Shown here one piece after another: positions 42,846 through 56,600 of a stretch of 64,000 bases of DNA (position 1 is the first letter of the stretch; each line of letters opens with the position of its first letter). The position numbers were made by a program, and so were the translations under genes. The notes under the pieces are model-generated. The model saw only the letters and a program-made list of their open reading frames with translations, ran no database searches and had not been told where the DNA came from. This DNA comes from Pocillopora verrucosa (taxonomy: Eukaryota > Cnidaria > Anthozoa > Scleractinia > Pocilloporidae): contig NC_089323.1 in the NCBI RefSeq assembly GCF_036669915.1, forward strand, positions 16,122,087 through 16,186,086, in the 5' to 3' direction.

Positions 42846-44445
42846 ACCACATAAATAAAAGCAGTAACCAAACTATGAGCCCCCCAACAACCAACTTTAA
42901 AGCCCTAAATATGAAATGAGAAATTTAACTGGCTGAAACTGTTATATCACGTTTGCTTGAAGCGCGCTAAGCGGCAAAATCTAGCCACAAAGTCATTACA
43001 GTTGTTAGACTTAAATCCGTGGGAAACACTAATTTTCATCTCCAAGATAATCAGAACATACAAATTCCACCATTTTGCATTTACATATATTCCTTCAATG
43101 AGCCACGCAATTTTCTTAATACCAACACTATGCAAATTATCAGCCCTTAGTGATAATTTTTGTCGTCTTTTGAATAGGCCTTCCATATGAAAACTTCACT
43201 CATATTCATGAATAATCCATTTGCAATATAAACCACATTTACTTCATTAAACAGATAAAACACTCTTCTTATCAAGGTTGCGCACAAAGCGGCGAACGTT
43301 GAAGCTTTCGTTCCTCCTTATACTGTTGAATGGGTTTTTGTTGACGTTTATATTTATTAACGGTCTGCTTTGAATTTGCATCGAAAGGCTCATTTTTTCG
43401 CACACAGACCTAACTTATGACTCCCTCTTTCCGACCAAAACTATGTGATGAATGTAAACTTGAATTTTCCTCGATGGAGCGCTTGGTATGTTCGGAAGTC
43501 TAGACCCACTACCTTGCCTGGGTCATAAAAGTGACTCTCTATCGATCGACAACGGAATAGACTAGATCCTCACAAATAATATACTATTTCACATATTTCT
43601 GAACTTCACTGAAGAACGTGTAGAAACCTATCACAGCGTTTACCAAGAAAATTACATCGCTAACTAGTGAACAATGTCTGTTTTGTGAATAAACTTACAT
43701 TTTGAGGATACAACTCTCAAACTTCACTCTACTCTTGGCATAAAATCTGCCCGGGAGTCGAGAGCGCGCAACTGATTCTTGCAAGACTGGCATATCAGAA
43801 TAGCAACGCAAATCCGCCACAATAAACGCACAACCTTGTTTCATCACCATTACTTTTCAAACAATTGCTTCAATATTAGCCTTATCTTCGAGTCATTTTC
43901 TTCATTCGAGACATTCAGCATTGTACCTCTTGTCAAGGTTAAGTGTGAAATGGCAGACGTTGTAGTTTTGCTCTTTGTGTTCAAATTTAAAGGCTGCTCT
44001 GCTTTTGAATATGCATCCAAATGCTCATTTTTTCATACACATGCAAAATTTAGTACCTCTACTTTCCTAAAATATCTTGTGAAATGGTAAAGAGCGACTA
44101 AAACAGAACTTATTTTGTCATTTATCCAAAGTTCTCTTTGGAATCTCACTGCTATATGGACTTTTGACCCTAAAATGTCAATCTTATGTTAAGTAAATCA
44201 AACTTTACTTTACACCTACATTTTGTGAGATAACGTAGGTAAGCTCTTAATGATCAGGAAAGATCTAAAGTTATCGAATTGGCCCGTTATGAACCGAAAT
44301 GTCAAGCAAACTAACACAGTTTGGACGCCGCCATTTTGTAACAACCCTGTTTCCTCAGTGGTCCGTTCGCGAGGAATAACATTACCTTGCGCGCTTCAAG
44401 GAATCATTACATGTGTTAGTTCCGAAGGTTCTAAAAATAATTAAC
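42846..44445. other. H3-H1 spacer, first cluster
   Basis: 1.6-kb spacer without a recognised gene. A degenerate internal duplication is visible: TTTGAATTTGCATCGAAAGG with CTCATTTTTTCGCACACA near 43371-43405, and TTTTGAATATGCATCCAAAT with GCTCATTTTTTCATACACA near 44000-44045. The 110 bp before H1 have GACGCCGCCATTTTGTAACA and CTCAGTGGTCCG, partly shared with the second H1 promoter. Confidence 0.5.
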
Positions 44446-45003
44446 ATGTCCGAAGCAAATTCCTCCGCTAAAAAGAAGCCGACTGCGCCCAAAAAGCCAG
44501 CCGAGCATCCACCTTATGCTGACATGATCATAGCTGCTATCTTAGCGTTGAAAGAGCGAAACGGCTCTTCTCGCCAAGCCATCGAGAAGTACATCAAGGC
44601 CAACTACAAGGTTGGTGAGGTCGGTCCACACCTGAAGATGGCTTTAAAGAGGGGCGTCACGAGTGGAAAGTTTGTCCACACCAAGGGAGTTGGAGCTTCT
44701 GGTTCCTTCAAGGTGGCCAAGGAGGAAAAGAAGGAGAAGAAGCCGAAGAAGAAGCCAGCAGCAAAGAAGTCTGCTGCTAAACCAAAGAAGCCCGCCGCCA
44801 AGAAAGCAGCAAAGAAACCAGCGGCCAAGAAGACCGCAAAGAAACCAGCGGCCGTAAAGAAACCCGCAACTAAAAAGCCAGCAGTGAAAAAACCTGCAGC
44901 TAAAAAACCAGCAGCAAAGAAACCCGCGGCTAAAAAACCAGCAGCGAAGAAGCCCGCCAAGAAAGTAGCAAAGAAATCGCCGAAGAAGGCCGCCAAGAAA
45001 TAA
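44446..45003 (+). CDS. Linker histone H1 (first cluster)
   Basis: Intronless, 185 residues. A short tail ([20 protein letters not shown]) precedes a winged-helix globular domain (about residues 22-95: [39 protein letters not shown]). The C-terminal half is built of AKKPA/KKPA repeats and would neutralise linker DNA. The start is the ATG after TTAAC; an upstream TTG extension is rejected. It differs from the second-cluster H1 at many residues, unlike the core histones. No clear TATA box. Confidence 0.95.
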   Translation: MSEANSSAKKKPTAPKKPAEHPPYADMIIAAILALKERNGSSRQAIEKYIKANYKVGEVGPHLKMALKRGVTSGKFVHTKGVGASGSFKVAKEEKKEKKPKKKPAAKKSAAKPKKPAAKKAAKKPAAKKTAKKPAAVKKPATKKPAVKKPAAKKPAAKKPAAKKPAAKKPAKKVAKKSPKKAAKK

Positions 45004-45033
45004 GGAGGACAGCAACTCCTAATTAAATCAAAC

Positions 45034-45049
45034 GGCTCCTTTAGGAGCC
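45034..45049 (+). promoter_or_regulatory. Histone 3' stem-loop, H1 (first cluster)
   Basis: GGCTCCTTTAGGAGCC, then ACCACA, 30 nt after the stop. AAAGTAATGACCAACTGAG follows as a downstream element. Confidence 0.92.
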
Positions 45050-45868
45050 ACCACATTGAAAACAAAGTAATGACCAACTGAGTATTAAACCGTCTTCGAT
45101 AATCGAGTTTAACTTTCCGATAATTATGGTTTTGGCCCTGACTAAAGTTTTGCTCTTTTAAAACTTCAACCTTGTCGAGTATCACTTATAGCTGGCGGTA
45201 TTCGTGCTTCGCTTTCAAGCACAGAAGCCGCGGAAGGCTTGGGACGAGAAAAAACATTTTTCCTCACTCACTAAACCGCTTTTCCCGCTTAAAGCGCACT
45301 CAAGACCATTAGCTTCGCAGGCTATTTCGATTTCTCGATCGTTTAGATGGGGCGCTTGGTAGCAGAGAGCTTTTTAGATAACAGTTAAGGTATACTGTGT
45401 ACTTAGCGAAAATGAAAAAAACGGCTAAAGTCTGACTCTTCCAATCAGGTTAGATCAGGCCACCTGTGTCCCGTAGCTCATTCAATCACCACTTGCATAT
45501 ATTTGCGTTACAATCCAGCCGTTTGAAGTAGGCAGCTAAAAAAGGCTTTAAACTCCGGAAATCTTTTGTACATCAATCACGTTTCTGGAATAAACCAGCG
45601 TTTTGTCAGACAATAAGTGATCGAGCAATTACCGTTGGTAAATTAAAAAAAAACTGTCTCTTTAAAGTGTTAATAATATTGAGTGTGACATTTTGTAAAA
45701 TTAATCATGAACAATAGTCTACCCTTCCTTTCCCGGTTCATCTGTGACTCATATTTGCTGTACTTCTTCGTTTGTAAAATTTTGTTTCGTTCGGAACCAT
45801 ACTAAGGGAAACATTTTCATGTTTAAAAGCTCGTATTGCGTTAATGATTGACTTTCGTAACATTTGGT
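45050..45868. other. Spacer between the two histone quintets
   Basis: H1 and the next H2B converge across this 0.8-kb stretch. No gene, transposon or snRNA sequence was recognised. Confidence 0.5.
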
Positions 45869-45884
45869 GGCTCCTAAAAGAGCC
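45869..45884 (-). promoter_or_regulatory. Histone 3' stem-loop, H2B (second cluster)
   Basis: RNA-sense GGCTCTTTTAGGAGCC with a U-G closing pair, exactly as in the first-cluster H2B, 6129 bp away from it. Confidence 0.92.
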
Positions 45885-45916
45885 GTTTGTTTTGGCGGAA
45901 AACCCACTAGGTGAGT

Positions 45917-46288
45917 TTACTTGCTGCTGGTGTACTTGGTCACAGCCTTAGTGCCTTCACTCACGGCGTGTTTAGCCAGTTCACCGGGCAAAAGCAGCCT
46001 GATGGCGGTCTGGATCTCGCGAGAGCTGATGGTCGACTTCTTGTTGTAATGGGCAAGGCGGGAAGCTTCGGTGGCGATGCGCTCGAAGATGTCGTTAACG
46101 AACGAGTTCATGATGCCCATGGCTTTGCTGGAGATACCAGTGTCAGGGTGAACTTGCTTCAACACCTTGTAGATGTAGATAGCATAGCTTTCCCTTCTCT
46201 TTCCTCTCCTCTTCTTCTTTCCATCAGCAATGGCTTTAGCCTTTCCGGCTTTTTTCTCGCCTTTCTTTCCTGCAACTTTAGCTGGCAT
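45917..46288 (-). CDS. Histone H2B (second cluster)
   Basis: Intronless, 123 residues, the same as the first-cluster H2B except Ala in [11 protein letters not shown]. Coding DNA and the first 150 bp upstream are very similar to the first copy, including TATAAATA at 46336-46343 (minus). Divergent from H2A. Confidence 0.97.
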   Translation of the reverse strand: MPAKVAGKKGEKKAGKAKAIADGKKKRRGKRRESYAIYIYKVLKQVHPDTGISSKAMGIMNSFVNDIFERIATEASRLAHYNKKSTISSREIQTAIRLLLPGELAKHAVSEGTKAVTKYTSSK

Positions 46289-46584
46289 CTTAGTAAATCA
46301 CAAAGATGAATAGATGAGCAGCGCAACTCGTCTTGTATTTATAACAGAAACGTAAGAGGATCTATTATCATACGGATCGAAATTCTCGATAAATGATTGG
46401 CTCATTGCTTTGCTAACATTGGGGTCAATTAGCAAAGCATTCTTTCTTTATTTAGGGATTAAGCTCATTGAAAACTAACAACCGATTGGTGCTTTTCGAT
46501 CCTACCTGCATGATAAACGAACTATAAATACAAGAGTTGGAGGTCAAAGATACTATTGATCCGTTAAATCTTGTATGTAACATC
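46289..46584. promoter_or_regulatory. Divergent H2B/H2A promoter, second cluster
   Basis: H2B TATAAATA at 46336-46343 (minus), H2A TATAAATA at 46523-46530 (plus), and CCAAT-type GATTGG sites. Shared with the first cluster: ACGGATCGAAATTCTCGATA and GATTGGTGCTTTTCGATCC. The H2A TATA box is much better here than in the first cluster. Confidence 0.75.
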
Positions 46585-46965
46585 ATGTCTGGTCGCGGTA
46601 AAGGTAAAGCTAAGGGCACCAAGTCCAAGAGCCGCTCATCACGAGCAGGGCTACAATTCCCTGTGGGTCGAATCCACCGTCTTCTCCGCAAAGGCAATTA
46701 TGCTGAGCGAGTTGGCGCCGGTGCTCCAGTGTACTTGGCTGCGGTGCTTGAATATTTGAGCGCTGAGATCCTCGAGTTGGCGGGCAACGCTGCTCGTGAC
46801 AACAAGAAGACAAGAATCATTCCTCGTCACCTTCAGCTGGCTGTGCGTAATGACGAAGAGTTAAACAAACTGCTGGCCGGTGTCACTATTGCCCAGGGAG
46901 GCGTTCTTCCTAACATTCAGGCTGTGCTTCTACCCAAGAAGACCGAGAAGAAACCCAAGGCTTAA
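46585..46965 (+). CDS. Histone H2A (second cluster)
   Basis: Intronless, 126 residues, identical in protein to the first-cluster H2A. The start is the ATG of [11 protein letters not shown]; the frame is open for 16 codons upstream but begins with TTG and lies between the TATA box and the ATG, so it is leader sequence. The stem-loop follows 22 nt after the stop. Confidence 0.97.
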   Translation: MSGRGKGKAKGTKSKSRSSRAGLQFPVGRIHRLLRKGNYAERVGAGAPVYLAAVLEYLSAEILELAGNAARDNKKTRIIPRHLQLAVRNDEELNKLLAGVTIAQGGVLPNIQAVLLPKKTEKKPKA

Positions 46966-46987
46966 ATCGGCTATAATTCACTAAAAC

Positions 46988-47003
46988 GGCTCCTTTAGGA
47001 GCC
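46988..47003 (+). promoter_or_regulatory. Histone 3' stem-loop, H2A (second cluster)
   Basis: GGCTCCTTTAGGAGCC (C-G closing pair; U-G in the first cluster). AAAAGTCTTGACCAATGAG follows. Confidence 0.92.
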
Positions 47004-47892
47004 ACCAAGTACGACAAAAGTCTTGACCAATGAGCGAAATAACACATAAGTACCAACTAAATATTAACCTATTTTAATAAGCAATAATAAGACTCTCCAG
47101 CGTAGTGCAAAAAATTCATTTTTCTGAGATGTTCCCAAGATCTGAATTTGTGATTTTTCCTTCAAGCTACACCATTGTTATCAGTTTGATTTGCCCCTCT
47201 GGGTAAGCTCACGATATCAGTGAACGTTGCCGTAATTTGCGCCAAAACTCGATCTAAGATAACTCAATTCCCATAGACAATTCAATTCTCGTTGACCTCC
47301 TATATGCGAACACCTTTTTTTCTATGCTATATTGCTCCTGAGATCTGTGCGCTAATAAGGCGCAGAGTTAAAACCGAAGTATGTGAAGATTATTTGATCG
47401 CATGAAGAATTAAATCCTTTTTTTTCATGAAAGTTATTTCATCAGCGTGAAATACAGTGTTTAGTCAGCTTTTATTTTTCAATAAGATAAAATGGGATCA
47501 ACGCTTCGTGCGTGAAGGCATCTTTCTGTACGGTCGTCATGGGCAATTGATCACTCTAGAAATTGCGCCAAAACCCGATATGCAAATTTTTCCCAATGAT
47601 AAGACGCTAACACTCACCAAACAACATTTAACCCTCTTTTAAAAATAACTTTTCTTCATATTCTTCAAGAGTGCAATTGAAGTTCGCAGTAAATACTATC
47701 CAATACGTTTATGCGCAGCTTCGTGGCAAACTATTGAGTTGTGCGCGAGCGTGAAGAGGTGGAGAGAGTGTGACAGCCGAAAAGGTTGTGTAGCTTACTA
47801 TCGCCAAGAGTAAGATGACCTAAGATGTTACTTTCAAGAGGCGGGAATTAACTATTTAAGTTTTATTGGTCAAGACTTTTATAAGATTTGGT
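47004..47892. other. H2A-H4 spacer, second cluster
   Basis: No gene was recognised. TTGGTCAAGACTTTTATAAG near 47867-47886 is the H4 downstream element read on the other strand. Confidence 0.5.
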
Positions 47893-47908
47893 GGCTCCTA
47901 AAGGAGCC
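47893..47908 (-). promoter_or_regulatory. Histone 3' stem-loop, H4 (second cluster)
   Basis: RNA-sense GGCTCCTTTAGGAGCC, followed on the minus strand by AAAAGTCTTGACCAAT, a likely U7-pairing element. Confidence 0.93.
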
Positions 47909-47934
47909 GTTTGTTTTGTTTCAGAAGGGTCTGT

Positions 47935-49142
<1,208 letters not shown>

Positions 49143-49171
49143 GTGAAGAACCTCCACAAAACAAAACAAAC

Positions 49172-49187
49172 GGCTCCTATAGGAGCC
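49172..49187 (+). promoter_or_regulatory. Histone 3' stem-loop, H3 (second cluster), palindromic
   Basis: GGCTCCTATAGGAGCC, the same perfect palindrome as in the first-cluster H3. AAAGCAATGACCAATAAAG follows. Confidence 0.92.
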
Positions 49188-50706
49188 ACCACATGAATAA
49201 AAGCAATGACCAATAAAGTTGATAAAATATAGGCAACAACTGATATCGAAGGGTCTGATATGCTTTGCTCGTAAATTTGGATATAGGATGCTTATGAGCG
49301 TCACCTCTGAAATTCCAAAATTATAATGAAAGTTTCATCTTGTTCACTATGATAAATAATAGCTTTAAAGTTTTCCTCAGACTTCTCTTCCATCAACAGG
49401 TGATACTTGCCAAGAATTAAAGGCTTACAAAGGTCGAGAGAAGTTCATAACACAAGCTTCCTGTTTCAAATCTCTAAAGCGTAAGAAAGAAAAACAGGCA
49501 CACTTTTAACAGTATTCAGGGTGCGCTATTTATCTCTTGAACCGTAACAATATAAATGCGAAAAGAAATATAGCATTCGCGATAAATCTTTCTCTCGGCT
49601 CTTACTCCCTTGTGGCAAAATTGACTCACGTACGTAGGAAGATTTTGCGCGCATTTTGCCTTGAATAACGAACGAGTAGAATTTTCAACCTTGTGGCTTT
49701 TAATTATCCAATGTTTTTTCTCTGTTGTAAGATCGTAAATTTTAAAGTTATAGCTGAGTCGATCGATGGGCATATTAAAGTTTACTTAGGTTTTTCGTAT
49801 TCAGAGGCCATGTGTTGTGGGATTGTGTTTGGCTTCGAATTAGTCGTAACTTCTTGAAATCTTTCTGTGGTCGCTTCAGTTCCCAACTTATTTCTTTTAA
49901 TTTCTCAAACTTTCTAAAATAACATATTTTCACTGTTTTAGTTCAGGGCTTAACAGCGAATAAATCACTGAGACGCGAACACAATAAGAGAGAGCGGCAT
50001 GATGGCCGATTGATAAACTTAAATAGTGAAGTTATTTCAGACGAACAGATCGGTCCTGGCACGCCAATTCTCCAAAATTCATAGCATTTTACAAGAAATC
50101 CTTCATTAAGCTTCCTCAATGAATCAAATAAACCCAAAATTTCCCTGTTTACATTTCATTTTGAATAGTTGGTTGGATATGAAAATCTTTCACGCGGAAA
50201 ACAGAGGCAAAGAGAAGACTGATCTGTCTTTGTCTTTGTTGTTCATATATAAATGCCATTTATCCATGGGAAATTGTAGATCAGTGCGATTTAAGGGTAA
50301 AAATTGATTGTAAGGGAGTTCTTCTTTCTTAAAATGATCTATTTTATGGAAAACAACGCTCAATACGGATGTTATTTGACTCTATTAACGAAATGTTTTA
50401 AAAAATCTTCGTGTTGTTGTACTTTTTTCGCTGAAAATAACATACTTAGCGGGTCTTTAATGAAATATGTTTAACACGAACTTCTTAAATGGATATAAAA
50501 GTTATCTTTTTAAGACCGTGATTACAATAATAACTATAAAATACCATCCCATGGACCAAAACGTGAAGTGAACTAGCACAAAATTACACGACGCCATGTT
50601 GTTCGCATTTGTTTTCTCGGCGGTCCGCATTTAGCGCATATAGATCGCGGCGAACCTCTATCGGTCATCGATTTACTAGTATTACTGAGACACTCGATTC
50701 GAAACC
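49188..50706. other. H3-H1 spacer, second cluster
   Basis: 1.5 kb without a recognised gene. It does not align by eye with the first-cluster H3-H1 spacer apart from the H1-proximal ACGCCAT and GCGGTCCGC words near 50592-50630. Confidence 0.5.
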
Positions 50707-51270
50707 ATGTCCGAGGCAAAGACGAAGAAGCCGGCCGAGAAAAAGCCTGCCGAACATCCACCTTATATAGATATGATCAAAGCTGCGATCTTAGCGTTGA
50801 AAGAACGAAACGGTTCATCGCGCCAAGCCATCGAGAAGTATATCAAGGCTAACTACAAGGTTGGTGAGATCGGTCCACACCTGAAGATGGCTTTGAAGAG
50901 GGGTGCTGCTAGTGGAAAGCTTCTTCACACTAAGGGAGTCGGTGCTTCTGGTTCTTTCAAGCTACCAAAGGAAGAGAAGAAGCCGAAGAAAAAGCCAGCT
51001 GCAAAGAAGAAGCCTGCTGCCAAACCAAAGAAGCCCGCCGCTAAGAAAGCAGCAAAGAAACCAGCGGCGAAGAAGGTTGCAAAGAAACCCGCGGCCAAAA
51101 AGGCAGCGGCGAAGAAACCTGCAGCTAAAAAGCCAGCAGCGAAGAAACCAACCGCTAAAAAACCAGCTGCTAAAAAGCCCGCAGCAAAGAAGCCTGCAGC
51201 AAAGAAGCCCGCAGCTAAAAAGCCCGCCAAAAAGGCAGTGAAATCTCCAAAGAAGTCCGCCAAGAAGTAG
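50707..51270 (+). CDS. Linker histone H1 (second cluster)
   Basis: Intronless, 187 residues. [20 protein letters not shown], a winged-helix domain like the first copy ([36 protein letters not shown]) and a long AKKPA-repeat tail. It differs from the first-cluster H1 in the N-terminal tail, at several globular-domain positions ([32 protein letters not shown]) and in tail repeat number. No TATA box was seen. Confidence 0.95.
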   Translation: MSEAKTKKPAEKKPAEHPPYIDMIKAAILALKERNGSSRQAIEKYIKANYKVGEIGPHLKMALKRGAASGKLLHTKGVGASGSFKLPKEEKKPKKKPAAKKKPAAKPKKPAAKKAAKKPAAKKVAKKPAAKKAAAKKPAAKKPAAKKPTAKKPAAKKPAAKKPAAKKPAAKKPAKKAVKSPKKSAKK

Positions 51271-51302
51271 AAACCGGAAGACATCAACTCTTCACCAAAA
51301 AC

Positions 51303-51318
51303 GGCTCTTTTAGGAGCC
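51303..51318 (+). promoter_or_regulatory. Histone 3' stem-loop, H1 (second cluster)
   Basis: GGCTCTTTTAGGAGCC, then ACCACA, with AAAAGTCCTATCCAACTGAG as downstream element. Confidence 0.92.
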
Positions 51319-52291
51319 ACCACATTCGCAAAAAGTCCTATCCAACTGAGAAACACAGTGTCATCTATGCTCGTTTTCTTGCTCAAGCTTTTTGGTCAAA
51401 TGATTTTCCGTTAATAAACTACTCGTTCGGCCGAACTATGTACCGGTATCCGGTCATTCCGCCCGAACTTCGAAGTCATTGCGCCTGATGTATATATCGT
51501 CTTATCTATGAGTTGTGTAGAGTTCTTGAAAATGGTATCATAAAATAAAACTAGTGTTTTATGAGTTTTTGTTACGAAATACAATATGAGTGGTGTAATA
51601 TTTTTCTGAGTTGTTTACTGACATCACAACTGACTTTTTGCCTCAAATATTTGGCCTCGATGCGTCTATTACATAAAAAAAAATGATTTCGCTTTTGATC
51701 GCAGAAGTTCCGAAGAAGTTAAATATCCCAGTGATTGAATAAGCTGTTGTTTTGATAACACGGTCAACAAATATCTACAAACATTAAAAGAAATTAAAAA
51801 TGCAATAACAGTTCAATCTCTGTAATTTGATGCACTGTTTGTTCGTCGGGCGGAACGACCGCAATTCTATGTACCGACACACTAATAGAATTAGGGTAAA
51901 AATTTTTGAGCTTTTGAAACTGCTAATCAGCTTGAATAGTATCATTAGGGTCAGATAAATTAAGATCAAAGTTGTTAATAATGCCTGCATAATTTAAGGC
52001 ATCCTAATTTTTTCATCTTGTTTGCTGAGTTAGTTATACAACAATAATTAGTCTTTGAAGTTCTAAGGGTCATGACCGCCCAAAAGTGTGTACCTCCCAA
52101 GTACCCCCACTTTGTTCTTCGCCATATTGCCACAGCCAAATGACATAGGTGGGTAGTTTTAATAGGTCAGGTCAAGAGCAGTGTTTGTCATAACTTATCA
52201 AATACTGTGCACAGAAAACAGAAAAATGCCTCTCTCCCCTTATTTCTAATTTAGCTCAAGAGCCCCCTCCAAAGTCTAAATTGTGTGGAGT

Positions 52292-52503
52292 TAACCCATT
52301 AACCCCTAAGAGTGACTTGCATCTAATTTCTCCTTATAATATCACCCCTGAATGAAAGAGTAAGGTCATGAGAATAAAGGAAATGGTTACCAACTAGAAA
52401 AGCTATGGATTATGAATCAAATTCTCCTCATCAGCACCTTAGGGAATGTATAGAAAACAGTATGGAAAATATGCATACTAATGCCAAGAAGGAAAGGGTT
52501 AAG
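52292..52503 (-). mobile_element. AACCCTTTA-family MITE (type A)
   Basis: Begins TTAACCCATTAACCCCTAAG; interior GACTTGCATCTAATTTCTCC, AATATGCATACTAATGC; ends GGAAAGGGTTAA. Confidence 0.75.
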
Positions 52504-52894
52504 GGGATGCAAGTGAGAACACTGCATGTGACTTCTGATTGACTGTGATATTCTCCTTCCAAATTAGCCTGAATTTCATGTGAAAACTCAAGGAAAATAA
52601 GTTTTTGCATCAAAGTCCTGATCAGCTGAATTCCCTGTTACCCTTCAAATCTTGTGATGGTTTTCATGAAGGATCCATGTAGAGCATGTCAGAGTTATTG
52701 GAGCAATTTGAAACAACTTCCCAAAGTAACAAAAAAAATTAATTCATGAAAGCCACACAAATCAGGGGCATGGCTTTGACAATGGAAAGTTTCTCTAGCA
52801 ACAGATATCAACAGTTTGTATTAACCCTAAAATCATCCCTTACACACTCATCATGTGAGAAGTAATACTCTTCAGCAAGTAATACAGGTTTCCT

Positions 52895-53105
52895 AACCCT
52901 TTGAGCCGATAGAGTGATAGTCATCTTATTTCTCCTTACAATATCACAGCTGAATCACACATAATGGACATGAGAATGAAGGAAAGGATCACAGACTGAA
53001 GAAGCTCTTGATTGTTAAACAAATTCTCCTTGTCAGCAACTTAGGAAATGTATTAAGAACAATACAGAGAATATGCTCACTGATTTTAGGGTGTAGAGAG
53101 TTATG
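52895..53105 (-). mobile_element. AACCCTTTA-family MITE (type A), diverged
   Basis: Begins TAACCCTTTGAGCCGATAGA; interior TTATTTCTCCTTACAATATC, TTGATTGTTAAACAAATTCT; ends GATTTTAGGGTGTAGAGAGT. Confidence 0.65.
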
Positions 53106-53685
53106 CCAAAGTTTTCAAGCTGATCACTTTCCACATTCTCATCCTCTTTTTACTTAAAATATGATTAATAAGAAAATGAGAAGTTGCATATACATCACTT
53201 ATGAAATGAAAGGGTTATCATATCACAATCAGACTGAAACACCAGAAATTTTTTATTCATTCCAAATAGTGGTCACGTGTCACCATACACTGGCCATAAA
53301 ATGTCCACATATTCTTCACTTTTAAGCCACATAAAAGTCAAAATACTGTTACAGCTACAAATTTATGTTGTAAGGCTGGGAGCTACATTCTTTTTCTTGC
53401 CAAATTACACAAAACAACCAGCTTTAACGCAAATCTCCTGCATTATTTCTGCTTTCTGTCCAAAACTTCAAGGGATTGAAACACTGTAATTGAAAACACT
53501 TGCGGTAAGCTAAGTATGGTAAAGCTGTTGGTATGTGTTCCCATTCCAAACCGACCCACAGAAAGTTGAACAGGTATTCTGTAATAACAAAGGTCCTCCT
53601 TGTCAGCAACTGTTTTAATATCAAAATCTTTTTTTTTTCCTCTTCCTGTTCAGCTGCGAAAATTAAATCTTATTATCTACTAATC

Positions 53686-56600
53686 CTAGAGTAGAACACA
53701 ATTATCTTTTTTCTGTGGTTTGTTTGCATGATTTTTGGGTACTGTTCTTTCTAAAAGTGCTGGTTGAATTCTTTGAATCTGCTGCATCATAAGTTGAAAT
53801 GATTCCTCAACATTAAGGCCAGTCTAAAAAAACAATACAAAAAAAAAAAAACAATGATTTAATTTATATTTTAACTTTAAACTCTGAGAATCTGGTTAAC
53901 AACTTTTCTCTTAGCTACCACAAATTTCCTTATAGACCCTTTCACCCCTCAAAGTGATAAGAATCTACTCTCTCCCAACAGTATCACCCCTGAATCAAAC
54001 AATAAGGTCAGGAGAATGAAGGAAATGATGACAAACCCACGAGGTACTTGATTGTTAAACAAAGTTTTCTTGTAATACCATAGGGAATGTACAGAGAATA
54101 GTATGGAAAACTTGCATACTGATGATTAATCATCCCAAAAACTCTGGTAAGCCTCTTCCAGGGCATCAAATTTCAAATAATTGACCCCCCCTCCATTAGA
54201 TTCCCATCAAAGATAATTCAGAATAACTAACCAATGCATTAATTTCATAATCAGCCCCCTCTAAATATTTCAGACTAGTCATGCCTCAAAGATAATCCCA
54301 GACCCCTTTTCTAAAGAGCCACAACCCCTTTCATAGCATAAGATTGGTTCTGAGTCCCAGATAAAATGGTAGAGTTTGTTTATTCTGAACCCTTTAATTC
54401 CCAAGATCTGAATGTTAATTCTCCCCTCTAGCTGCTACACATTTCCTTGTAAATAAGTAATGAGAATTTGATCTTGGATCAAGACAACAACTTCTACCTG
54501 AGAACTCTGAATATTCTCATTACCTGTTTGCTGGATCATGTATGGATATTATGGAGAGAGGTTAGAACTTGAGCACTTCTGAGAGTGAGAGGGTTTAACT
54601 CTTCACTTCAAAGAGTGCAATATCATAACATTATCAATCAGAAGGCTGATGAGAAGTGACACAAACATCTATTTGATTCAACACCAAATTCTCTGAACTA
54701 ACACTTCAAGAAATGTATGGAAGACATGCTGAGATCTTGGGAGTGACTGAGGGGTTGGGCGTAGAATGAGTGAACTCCCCAAGATTAACCCTTTCACTCC
54801 CAGAAGTGATAATAATAGTAACTTCTCCCTACAATCTCTCTTTATTATCCAACAAACAGGTAATGAGAATATTCAAACTCTTCAAGTAGAATTTGTTACC
54901 TTGATCTAACAACAAATTATGGTAAGTAATTTGCAAGGAAATGTGCAGCAGCTAGATGGGAGAATTGACAATCAGATCTTGGGAGTTTAAAGGTTAATTA
55001 CGGACAAACCTTAGCTGACGTTTCAATTAATGGAATGTTGACTTCAGCTGAATTGCAGTATTCCAACACTTCATCCTTTGTCACTTCGCGTTCACCATCT
55101 AGATCCTGTGACAGCAAATAAGGAAATCAATTTGCTGCAAATCATCAATTGTGAAAGACATTAAATAGAACCAATAGTGCTAAATGAATTAAACAGGAAA
55201 CATTCTAACGCCTACAGAAGACCTCCATGTTATATAGTTACATTGATTTAGTAAATGGTGGTAAAAAAGAGAAATTGACTCCTTGGTTTGTGGGGTAAGT
55301 TTTCCCCACTGGTTTAAAGCAAGCATTGTTTGTGTTTGTGCCATCGCAATCAAAGGGGATAAAACTAAGCCCATAACTTACAATGCAGACTCAGTATTCT
55401 GTTATTGCATGTGTGTGAGGCAAATAGTGTATACGTATAAGTGTTTTCCTTTTCAAGTAGTAACCAGTAAATTTACCACTTGCAGTACCCCTTATTACTG
55501 CCTAAAATCAGCTTTGAATACTTGAAAATTCAACACGTACAAGGTTTGCTCTACTGGTTTAAAGATTTCTTTTATTTGTTGTGCTTAACCCTTTGACCTC
55601 AAGAGTGACTAGCATCTAATTTCTCCTTAAAACGTTGCCCCTGAATCACACATTAAGGTCATGAGAATAAAGGAAATGATTACTAACTAAAGAAACTCTT
55701 GATTGTTAAGCAAATTCTCCTTGTCAGCTCCTAAAGAAATGTGTAGAGAACAATATAGCGAATATGTATACTGATGTTAGGATGCATAGGAGAAGACTGT
55801 AACTCACCAACTTATTAGCCACTAAGACCATGGGTATAGTGGAACTCAATTGCCTATCCTGAATAATCTTGCTTCGTAGATCCTTCAGTTCATGCCAACT
55901 TGATGTGGAATTTATGGCAAATAGTACCAAGAATGCATCTCCAGTTGCAACTGATGAATCGCGGAAAGAACTAAACTCTTCTTGACCCGCAGTGTCTACT
56001 ATCTCCACGTCATAGAGCTTTCCATTATATTCAATCTAGGTTTGGAAAGAGGAAAAATGGACAGTGAGCTAAAATAATAACTTGGGCTTCCTGAGGAAAA
56101 GCCCAAGTCTAAAATCATGCTACTGTTATTGTATGTCTTCCAAAGAGGCACTTCCAACATTTCTGTGATTATAAGGGTCACACAATCTTAAACTTCCTGG
56201 CCCTTGGATACAAGAATAAGCCATTTACTACCCTCTAAAGTAAACACAGCCCAAGTGAAGGTCATAGCAGCCTCTTGTTCAAAGTATGATTGCTCTTATC
56301 CTTAAAGAAGTTTGAATTTAGCCAAAGTGATATACAAACCTAAGGCTTAGCCATATCTTTTTTTAGCACAGAAGCCCTAAGAGTCTTGCCTCTATAGCAG
56401 GATTGGATGTTGCTCTACCTATCAGCAATTTCTCTAAGTTCATAACTCTGCTATGCATACCTCCTTTCTGTATGTCTCCTCTGATCATCAGCCGCACATG
56501 AAAACAGGGAGAATGATATTTATTACATACACTTCAAACGGTAATTCTTGGTATCACTCCTAGCCTTGTAAAATAATTTGAATCAATAACAGTATCCAAG

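Larger units (their letters stand above)
51319..53685. other. Spacer between histone cluster and Ras-type gene
   Basis: Contains two type A MITEs (listed separately). A possible inverted pair is GTCATTCCGCCCGAAC near 51457 and GTCGGGCGGAACGACC near 51845. No coding exon was recognised. Confidence 0.45.

Noticed and set aside
51425-51885. Possible element with GGGCGGAAC inverted ends
   Set aside because: Only about 16 bp of mirrored match, and the adjacent TATGTACCG word is in direct orientation; too weak to call.
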